Assembly: GCF_963676685.1 (NCBI RefSeq)
Contig: NC_092353.1
Location: 7,468,207 to 7,532,206 of the forward strand
Length of the DNA stretch: 64,000 nucleotides
DNA from: Mytilus edulis
Lineage: Eukaryota; Mollusca; Bivalvia; Mytilida; Mytilidae
Direction of reading: 5' to 3'
Every line of letters starts with the position of its first letter. Position 1 is the stretch's first letter. A model generated the notes under the pieces. It did not search any database. It was not told the DNA's origin and worked only from the letters and a program-made list of their open reading frames with translations. This document shows positions 12,201-24,200 of this stretch, piece by piece. Both the position numbers and the translations under genes were made by a program.

Positions 12201-15200
12201 GCGTGTCGACGCACCCAATAGCGTGCTCAATGTTATTATCTGTACTTACTGGTTCTTAATTAGAAATAGGCTTTTATGTCATATATCAAATAATGCAAAA
12301 TACTCTTTTCCCTCAGATGTAAAGATATTTCCACATTTATTCGTTTGTCAATTATGCCATCATTTCATATTAAATCGTATCTATCATTCTCTCATATTTC
12401 CGTCTTGTCGTTTACATCAAAGTTGAGTAATGACTTATTTACAGACAATAAATTAGATGATCAAGATTCAGCGACTGACAAGAAAAATTCTAAACATGAT
12501 GATGATACAAGTAAGTCAAGTTAAAATATGTCAAAAAGAAGAAGTTCTTCATTCGTAAAACATACTGTCCTATATTTCATTGGAATACTTGGAATAAATA
12601 GAGTAAATTTATTAATTATTCAAATCAAATCATTGTCAATTGTAGGTCAAACAAAGGATAGGTATAACATATAATAAAACTTTGTAAAATACTGGGAACA
12701 AGAAATTTTGATTTATATCAAGATATTTCCGTTGTAATCAACAAACTGAAATCTTTACATTGTTTTCAATTTTCTAAAACACAAATGTATTTCTCAATTG
12801 AACATTATTATTATTAAAGATAATCTAATGCTTTTAAAAATCAAACGGCCGTCGAACTTGTAATCGTATTCAAAATTATGAAACTATGACTGAGTATTGA
12901 TTTGCACATAGAGTTTGATGCATACATAGCTGGAAACTCTGCTCATGTCAACGCCCCCATATCACTCCTTTTTGGAGTTCATGCGATTCACTAAATTTTT
13001 GTTTGTTAAATTCATTTGTCTTCATCGATTTATGGGGTTTGAACATCAGTAAACTACAATTACTATACATGTGTATTAAAACTAATTGTGTTTCAACGCA
13101 ATCTGTAGCCTATTCAATGTTATTATTCGTTTTTATTAAATCTTAATTAGATAGTAGCCATATAGTTGAAAATCACATTATGAAAAGTACTCTTGTCTAT
13201 CATTATACGATTTTGAGCTAAGAAAATTTGTTGTGCTGTTTAATGAGCCCCGAGTTACCGAAAATAAACCTCTTTCTAAAATACACACTTTTGAATATTC
13301 CTATAAACTTGAAACATCGTTTTTTTTAAAGCCGAATTCATGAGTTTGTTTACATTGTGTAATGATTCAGCTATCAAAATTGTGTTCACCCTTCCAGAGC
13401 ACATGAGTTCAACCCTGTTTTTCTTGGGATAAGTGTTGTTCAATCTTTAGCTTTCTATGTTGTAAATGGTGTGCTTTTGTTTGTTTGTTTTCCTGTCCTT
13501 TCTCGTGTTTCCTATGACATTGTCGTTTTATTTACATTTGATGAATTTGAATATACCTTTGGTATCATTCTCCTCTCTTTAACGGGCATAATAAATTTCT
13601 AAAGTGTATATACTGAAAAAAAGGTCTGGATCAGAAACTTTATATTTGTTTCGCATGGTTATGATTATTGAAGATTAATAAGTTACAAGTTCTAAAGTAC
13701 AGTCAATTTAACAGAGTACATGTACCATATTTCCAAGAAATGAAAGTCAAAGATTCTTTTCGCAAAAAGATGTTTCAAATGCCATATCACAATATAGATC
13801 TTCAAGGATGGAATATTAAAAAGTAAAAACACAAAAATACTGAACTCCGAGGAAAATTCAAAAAGGAAAGTCCCAAATCAAATGGCAAATTCAAAAGTTC
13901 AAACACATCAAACGAATTGACAACAACTGTCATATTCCTGACTTGGTACAGGCATTTTCTTATGTAGAAAATGGCGGATTGAACCTGGTTTTATAGCTAG
14001 CTAAACCTCTCACTTGTATAACAGTCGCATCAAATTCCATTACATTGTCAACGACGCGTGAACAAAACAAACAGACACAATAGGTAAAAGTGTCAAAAAA
14101 TAGGGGTACAGCAGTCAACATTGTGTTATCATCTTAATCACTATAAAAACAACAAATGTAACGAAGAAGCACAAAAAGGCATACATCAAATTTAACATCC
14201 TCATTTTGCTTATATTATACGATTTTATTTATCTATGTAAAGTCCACCCATACAGGATGGAAGGTTTTCAGTACTGGTGTAAAATTGAGAGTTTGCAAAT
14301 CGCACAGGTAGACATAAAATAATTTTGTCGTTCAAAGTATGACGGCATACATAAATACAGAGTCAAGTAGATATAACAAAAAACATACTTGACAGTAAAA
14401 GTAATAATAATAAATAAAATAAGTGTGTGGTTCAAAGTATGACGGGATACATAAGTACAGAGTCACGTCAAATATATATCACAAAAAACAGACTTAACAG
14501 AAAAAGTAGTATTAATAAATAAAATAGTGTCTAGTATAAATAAATAAAATAGTGTCTAGTATTGATGAATAAAATAGTTGTCTAGTGTCTAATAGTGTCT
14601 AAAACGAGTCCAGTTCAAATTTTCAGAAAAAGAGGAACCAACTCCAAAAACTTACGGCGGACTTCGTAAATACCAAGAAGAGTTAGCAGAGAATGCACTT
14701 CAAGGGAAAAACACTATAATTTGTGCAGTGACGAATGCTGGAAAAACAATTGTTGCCTTCCATATAATCGATGAGCATATCAAACGAAATCCAAATGGTA
14801 TTGTGCTTAGATTTATCACATTTGATATAACACTTAATATACTTGTTCATCTTGATTTCAAAATATTTTAAATATACAAGGTCATTGTACTACTTTAACT
14901 GTGGGTTTAATAAAAACAATGCAAGATTATTAAAATATGACAATGCAACTTCAAACTATAATTGTACAGTATAACCTATCTAAACAGAACCTATTTTGGG
15001 ACATAAAATTTGTTTGGATTTATCTGTTTGGTTTATTCAGATTCATAAAACATAAAAATTGATATGACTAGTCTAAAGAACAAGTTTAGTTTAGATAGGT
15101 TTTTGTTTGTACAAGAAATCGGTGCAGACAGGTTTCACTTTAATATATTAAAATGATTGAATTATTTATTCTTTTTACTAGCAAAGGTTGTATTTTTGGC

Positions 15201-18200
15201 AAGAACCAATCCATTGTTAGATCAACAATACAAAAAAGCATGCGACATCCTGAAGCGTTTGCAGGTATAGTTTTATTAAAAACAGCCTTTGAACTATGGA
15301 AAACTATTACTGACTAGACATGTTAGAGAAACATTAGAAATTAGTCCAAATATATATTGAGAAATTTCAAACCGTCACTGCTGTTCATCTGAACAGGTTC
15401 CTTAAAAAACTGAAAAACACAAAAAATGAAAAGGCTAGGTAGATGGTATTTTCTTACATACATAAAAAGAAATTTAGGTTCCTATATCAATGACACTGTT
15501 ATCAAACGAAACAAATTACGATAGGAGGTCAACACGACAATAAAAAACAAAAGTATATTCAAAATGTCAAGCTTCAAATCACTCTTAATCTAAATTCTCT
15601 CCCCTTAATAAGATAAACAAACAGGAGACATTTTTATTAATCACTGAAAGTAAGAGTGGAAACGAGGATGCGTCAAAGAGACAACAACCAGTTTTAAGTG
15701 CAGAACACAGCTCAAGGCCACAAATGGATCGTCAACACATATCGTGTCTTAGACCCGGACTTCAGCTTGCCATAAACATATAGTATCCGAAACATGTAAA
15801 TGAACCAAAATAACAAGAAAATACGAGTGAAATATGATACTATCATAAAATATCCGATAAGATCATAATCCGAATCATGTCTTTGTATAGAATATAATCA
15901 TAAAAGATGGGATGTGAAACATCTGAAAGTATACGATATCTGCACGTTGATTAATATGTATACCGTTGATGCAATCTAATTAATTTTTCGACAGTTTTGA
16001 TATACATCGAGAATCCTGGTATAACAATTTGTCTGTAATACTTTCATTTGTTAAAAGCATATCAATATACAAAGTACAACATGTAATGTTTAAACCCCTC
16101 CCCCTTTTTGTTTTGTTATCTCAATCAGGGGGTTTACGAAAGGTACAAAAACAATTCGTAAGATAAAATACACAAACACTTGCATGTATCAATAAACATA
16201 AACTACTCCATATCAAAGAATGAACGCAGTTTGTTTTAGGACAATCATGACAAGTATTAAACTATGCTGTTCAACACTTTTAAATCATATTTTGGAATGA
16301 CATGAATATTTGTGGAAGAAATGATCGTTTATAGGCCTGTTTAAAGGTTTAATGACAACTAATCACTTCCAAGAAAATGTCTAGTGTGCAGTCTTTTTTC
16401 TCTGGCCATTAATGTTTGAAAATAAGGTATTATAGATCGTTAGATCATCTTTAAAGAGAGGTCTCAGTATTTATAATTTAACATATTTGTATTAATAGTT
16501 TTTAAATGATGATGATATCCTTCAGAGAGATAACGACATCAAAAAATTTCTGGTCGGACAAGAAAGCACAGATGAGTCTGCACGACAGCAGTTTGACAAT
16601 GGTCGTCTATTCTTTATGACGCCTCAATTGTTAATGAATAAAATGAAACTAGAAGAGAAGTTCCCTGTGCCAATAAATACATTTTCCATGTTGGTTTTGG
16701 ATGAATGCCACCATGTTCATGGAAAAACACCATATAACGATATAATGGCTACTTATCGGAAAGCACAGAATGATGCACAGGATATGAAATTGCCGCAGGT
16801 ATGCATACGATATTAGTCTGTCACTTTATGAGTGTAAATATTCCTTTCAAATTTTCCACCTCTAATTTTATAAAGCATTCTCTTATTTCTATTTTTCCTT
16901 ATAAAACTGTTCCGAAAGACTGCACAAGTCCTGGTTTATTTTGAAATTCTTTAGTTTTCTTTTTCTTTATACTGTAAGAAGAAAATATTTCGCCTTTTTT
17001 TTTCATCTTTTGCAATGCGTTGACAATTAAACTCAATTTCAATACTTTTTTCCCTTTGGAATTTTTAGCCTGCTATTTCATATCTGAGAAAGTAACTAAA
17101 TAACTCCGAAGTTTGTATCTGTATTATAATCTTCTACGATTCTATAAGATAGTTTTGGCCTTTCAATTGGCAGTACGATTCTGTTTATTACATGTATGAT
17201 TCATTTCAGATAGTAGGTTTAACAGCTTCTCCAGGGACAAACAAAGCTAAAGATGAGACTTCAGCAAAGGAACACTTGATGAAAGTCATGACAAACATGG
17301 ATGTTATACATCTGTCTACTGTCCGTAAGCATAATGAGAACCTTGAAGAATATACCACTGAGGCGGAACAAGGTAAACAAAAGTATATTTCCGTTTTTAA
17401 TTAAATTTTGACCACGATTCGGTTTAAAGGTATAGAACCACTCATTCAGGTCATAAAACATAGCATATGTTTTTAACAAAATAGTTCCTACGCATAGCTG
17501 TATACTTGTCAATAGGTTACATATTTGGATGGAGTTTTGTATCAAATGAAAGCTTGGGGACTTTGGATAACCGTAGCGTTCATACCTGAAAGTGTCTTTT
17601 GATTAATAAAGAGTTATATCAAATTATAATAGGAAAGCACATTATTCCTGTTGTTCAGACTGAAAGTACCTGTTGTTGTACTATCAAATCTCCGACAACC
17701 AGTACGCCCTAATATGCAATCGACTTTTTCAGCACAAGGGAGGATACGGTATAGTTTTGATATGAATTGAATGCCACTTATTTTTTTACTTACGACAAAA
17801 CAGCCATTATTGCTTAAAGTTGCAAATTAAACATAGAAAGCTATTCTTTTAAAGTTCAAGTTTATTTACACCAAAATTTGGGCTATGAATAAGTGGTTGT
17901 TTACCTAAAATACATTGTGAAATTGTGTTCTTAGTATTTAGATGATCTGAACAGCATCCCATATTTCGCATAAATAATTTCCAATAGAACGCTAATTTTT
18001 GGTAACATTTCATTTCAGTTGTATTACAGATGAAAGTTCGAAAACGAAATCCGATACAAGATAAATTAGAGTCGTCAATATCTTATGTTGAAAGGCAGTT
18101 TCAGTTGGGAAAAGGTAAATATTGATTACCTTGAACATGTTGAAAACAAAATATAGTATTCAACGAATGCAGAAATGGATGTATTTCATCTCGTTTTGAT

Positions 18201-21200
18201 TATATATTTTAAATAATTTTCTTATTTATTCTCACAGTGGCAAGATTTTTACTATTGGAATAACAGGAAATAAATATTCAGATTCCTTAGTCGACACAAA
18301 AGTCGGTTGTCCTAAATTTCCTAAAATGTCCTAAGTTAGTTTTCTTTCATTAACAAATGTATTTGTTAAATTGAACATTAAGTCAAGCAATATATTTTAA
18401 AATTTCAGTTCAGACTTTCCTGGCTGTCAGTATGCAAGTCATACATGATGTGAAACAGAGCCTGCTAAATATTCCTATTCAGAAATTAGAGCAAACGTAC
18501 ATTCAGTGGATAACAGAAACTAGACTGAAGGTTGAAAATGTCTTGAACAAAGATGAATATGTTCCAAGACTGATGTTGACATACTTACGTCATTTAGAGG
18601 TAAGTAGTCATATAAACTGATAGAAAAACAATACTAGTATATGACTTTTCTACGTGAGAAACTACCTGTACCAAGTCAGGAATATGACAGTTGTTTTCCA
18701 TTCGTTTGATATGTTTGAGATTTTGATTTTGCCATATGATTGTGTACCTACAGTTTTGAATATTCCTCTGAGTTCGGTATTTTTTGTTGTTTTACTTGTA
18801 TAGGTTAACAAACCCATCGAGTTCTATGCAGAAATCTGTCCATGTTCCTTCTTTGTGTATGTCAGTTGGGCTATTGCTGTACATTAGCGTCCGTCGTTTT
18901 AGTCCTTCGTTCATTCACTTTGCATCTTATAAGCAAAACAAGGCAATGATTTGTTATTGATTGGTAAAACTTAAAAAAGATGTCTTTAAAAGTGAGGAGA
19001 AAGAATCATGAACATCAAAGGCACATAGTTTACATTGATAGTGGACTGGGGTTCAATTTTAGTTTCGATGAATACTATATTTGAATATAAGAAAGAAGAT
19101 ATGGTATGATTGCCAATGAGACAAGTCTCCATAAGAGACCAAATGACACAGAAATTAATAACTATAGGTCACCGTACGGCCTTAAACAAGGAGCAAAGCC
19201 AATACCGCATAGTCAGCTATTAAGTCCCCGAAATGACAACGTAAAACAATTCAAATGAGAACACTAACGGCCTAAGTTAGGCACAACAAATGAACGAAAA
19301 ATAAATCTGTAACACATAAACATGTAACACATAAAGAAACGACAACCACTGAATTACAGGCTCCTGACTTGGGACAGGCACATACATACAGAATGTGGCC
19401 GGGTGAAACATATTAGCGGTCTCCCAACTGTCCCCTTAACCTGGGACAGTGGTTAAACAGTACAACATAAGAACGAACTATAAAAATCAATTGAAAAGAG
19501 CTTAACTCGTCAGATGGACAAAATACAAATACTACAAATTGAGTGGACGAGTCCGGGTACTAGAAATCCATTTGTCCCTCTTGCCTGTAAAATTGCAATC
19601 AAATATAGAAGGAATGAAGTGATAAAGATCTATGAAATGTTCGTCAGCATTACAGGTTTGTTTTTATTAACTGGACTTTAGATGTAAACTTTGATTATGA
19701 CTCACTAATTTCGAAATGTTAATATTTTACTGCAAACATTGTGACAAATGATACCTTTGGATCATTCGAAAACTACACTTTTAGATGCATGATTTATAGC
19801 CTGACGTACTATTTGGTTTATTTGAAATAAACTAGTGAATAGAGAAAAATAATTATATGCTGTTAGGTGTGTACTGGTTGATGATTTAGTCTTACATGTA
19901 AATTCAATTTATTTAAGTAGATGTTATTGGTTTTTGACCTAGCTGTCAGTAACTTGGAGTACGCTCAGATCTATAATTAGTGTCTTTTTATTTTTGCAAT
20001 GTACAAGTGCCCGCACACGTCCACTCTGTGTTTTTGTTTTATGTTTTTCTATTTGTATCCATGTGATAAGCTTGGCATTTTTCAACTGATTTTTTTAGTT
20101 CGTTAGTATGTTGTACTGTTACACTACTGTTCCAGGTTATTATGAGTGTTAGATCCCGCTAACAGCTAATTCAATTCTGAATGTTTTGTACATAAATCAG
20201 TCTATAAGTTTTCTCGTTTGAATTGTTTTGCATTTTTCATTTCGTTTTTTTTTTATAGCTGACTATGTAGTAAGGGCTTTGTTCCTTGTTAAAGGCCGTT
20301 CGGTGACCTATAGTTGTGAATTTCTGTGACATTCGGTCTCTTGTGAAGAGTTGTCTCATTGGCAATCATATCACATCTTCTTTTTTATATAACACCAAAT
20401 TACTCATTTGAATTGTGCTGTTACTTATATTTGTCCCAAACAATCTGCGTTCTTGATGTTAATCTCATATATGTAATTTCTTAGATATATGCAGAATGTT
20501 TAGAAATGAATTCACTTCTCGACACACAAGCAGTTGTGGACTTGATAACCTCAAGGTCATCAGAGGAATCAATACAAAGTCAAAATGCCAATACAATAGA
20601 AGAAAGGGACATTTTGAAATATTTAGAGGGTGAGTTATGGTTTGGATATGAAGTGTTATCTCATATATTATATATGATGAATATGACATAAATCAGAATA
20701 CATGTATATCATTCCATGATATTAACAAAAAATTGTTATCTTCGAAAATAGCAATGTTTTCTTCAATATTAAACGCAGATGTAACGTCAAAATAATAATT
20801 GAAATTTACCACAAAATTAACGTTATTCATATTTACTAACCATAGCTGATACATGTAACTGTTTACAAAACTATTAATTTTAAAACAAACTAGTTTTATC
20901 TTCAAAATTACATTTGGAAAAGAACCAATGTAAAGATGCGCCGTTGTAAATTACCTGGAAATACAAGACAAAATCATGACCCACTGCGCAAGTTCATGAC
21001 GAATTTACTGATATATTTAGGTCAAAATTACTGCCTCAATGATCAGTGAATGTTTCATTCAATAAACGGATAAATTTAAGGGGTTAACAACTTTTCATGA
21101 ATACAAAACTTGCAAAATATGTATTTCAGATGTGTGTAAATTCATGTGTTCTCTTGATCCCGAACAAGTTGAATGCAATCCGGATGTACAGGAAATTATC

Positions 21201-24200
21201 CATTGGCTACAGAGAGAATATGAAAAACAGGGAGACAATTCTAGGTTTTTTATATTCGTGAAGACAAGAGCTACTGCAAGGGCACTTGCTAAAAGACTTG
21301 AACACCTGAAAAATCTAAATTGTGAATACTTCACTGGGTCACAGGTTGGAATAGAAGATGGAGGTGAATATATTTATAACTGCTTAACAAAATCACTGTC
21401 TATTTGATGAATATAATTTTTCTTTATGTGATCCTATCTATCATCAAAGAAAAAGTTATATTTTGAAGTTAAGCTTTTGTGACCGTGAAAAATCACCGAA
21501 AATGGATATTCATGTGATGGAATTGAAAACAACAAGTGTGCAACTTTATAATATTACGATATTGTTAATGTATAAACTTAATATTGATGTAGAAATTGTA
21601 TAATGAATTTAACATTTTTCAATTCATATAATATTCAAATCGAGTAGTAAAGGACACGGATGTCAATCAGACAGTAAAATAACTATACAAACACACAATG
21701 ACATCAAATAGCTCCCCAAAAAAAAAACCATATATGCAGTATATAATAGACGCACTCTGTGAAAAATACTTTTAAATTAAATTACAAATCATAACCTTAA
21801 TGATAAAAAGTTAACATTCTCAGGCTTTTGACGGCTTTGATCAGAAATACCCCATAAGAATTAACTTTTCAAGAATAATTGTTAATTTTGATGTTGAAAA
21901 ATGTTCCATTTATAAAGGATCATAAAGCCTTAAATTTTATCAAAATATACATGTCAATTTGTCAAACCAAAACGACAATAAGCTTTATAACATAAAATAA
22001 TCAGTTGCTTCGCCGAGCGCAGCTGGAAACGACTGCAGATGTCCTACCCTAAACAGTTGTGGCAAAAATGGACACAACATTCGCGCTTGATACAAGTCTG
22101 AATTTGGTCTGTAATCAAATATTTGACACATAAAAGGGTTTCTGACACAGTATAACTGTAGTAAAAGAACTTAGAATTGGTTATATTGTATGAATTTATA
22201 TTCATTTTTTTGCAATACACTATGCTGTTGCAAACGACCCCCGCCCCCTCCCCCCCAAAAAAAAATGATACTGATTCCCCCTTTTTTTTGCTTTTGTAAA
22301 TTTCCAATGGAGTTCGCAACCATTATTACCCATTTTAATACATCATAAAAGTCCTAAAATAGAAAATGAATATATGATAAACAGAATAATACATGGCAAA
22401 ATCCGTATCGCATGATGCATCATCAGTCGACTAATATCAGCCCTCTTGACCTTCGGCCATCGGGACAGATATTGGTTTATTGTTTATTGTGGTGATACAG
22501 AATGCGATGCGGATTTTGTCATGTATTACTGAAGTAATTGTCCATTAACCAGGAAACCTTTTTTCCCCCTGTTTTTGATCTTTATTCCAAAACGGTTTTA
22601 GCCATAACCCCTCCCCCACCCTCACCCCCAATCTATTCCTAACCATAACTTTGTGGTATTGTATGCTCCTTTTTGGCCCCTTTTTCATAAATTGTTGATA
22701 CCATAACCCCCCAAATTAATCACAACCCTCCTTTTGTGGTTATAAACATTGTGTATGAATTTCATAGATTTCTATTAACTTATATATATTAAAGTTATTG
22801 TCCGGAAACCAAATGAAGACGACGACGACGACATGATATACGACCGTAAACTTTTATAAGACAGTCTTGGTGATATATACGTCATCTAAACCCTTGCATT
22901 GTCGCCTTGTGGTGAATTTATACACCGAGTTGGAAACAGATCTTTAAACTTATCTATTGAATTTTGTTTTCAAATTTATATCATCGTACTTCAAGAATAT
23001 CCTTCAATAGTAATAATAAAAGTAACAAAATCTAATGTAAGACTATTCCCACCATATGTTAAATGCGTACACATGCATAGTTATTATTTTGTTTTGTTAT
23101 TACAAGGTCTTACCAAACATAAACAACTTGAAGTGTTAAATAAATTCAAATCTGGTGTACACAAATGCCTTGTGGCGACTGCAGTGGCCAGCGAAGGAAT
23201 TGACATCCCTGAATGTAACATGATGATAAGATACCGGTTTACCGCGAATGAAATTACAAGTTGCCAAATGAGAGGTTAGTTTACAATTAAGCATTATTTA
23301 ATATCTGATATTTAAGAACAGAAAAACAATGAAAATGAAAAAGTCAGAATTAGGAGCTTATCGTTCCTATTAGACAAACAGTATTACATTCTGTATTATT
23401 CAAAATTATCAGTAACTGTGTGTTCTACAAGAATCACCTTTCATATGGTCCGAGTACACAGTTATCGTCCTTTGCTTGACTTCATCAATATAATCATTAA
23501 TGGAAAAATTAAACAATGATGGTGAAATTATACACCCTTGTTTCAAACCAGTTTTAACTGGGAACCAGTAGGTTAAAATACCATTTAACTTAATAAAAGA
23601 CTGAAAATTATTATACAAAGATCTTAATGCCTTAATCATTTTAGGACTAACACCAAGTAACTTTAATTTGCTAAATAACAATGCTCTATTTATAGTTAGT
23701 ATTGTATGCCTTGTTAAAGTCAATACAATCAGCAAAATTTAATGTAGACTGTTTATGTAGTTTTCTAGACTCTATTATACTTGTTATCGACATAAGGTGA
23801 TCAATTATATTATAATCTTTTCGGAAACCGTTCTGCTCATCATGGATAATATTTAATTTAGATGCATGCAAATTGTCGGTTGTACATTTTAGTCCTTTGC
23901 TCATCAAACTTTGAACCAATGTTCCTGTAATACATGTATCTTTATCTCTGATATTCTTAATTGAAATGAACATATTTATAATTATATTGCTTTCAGGTAG
24001 AATAAGAACAGCTGGTGGAAAGGAGGTTATAATAGGATCCGAAAAAGAAAACTTACGTGAAACCATTAATGTAGAGAGGATGGTTTTGATGAAAAGAGCA
24101 GTAGATGCTGTAATTGCAATGAACGAGCATGAAATTAGAGAAAAGATAGATAAAGGAAAGCAACTCCTCTTTCAATCTGAAGAAGTTGAACGAAAGAAAG

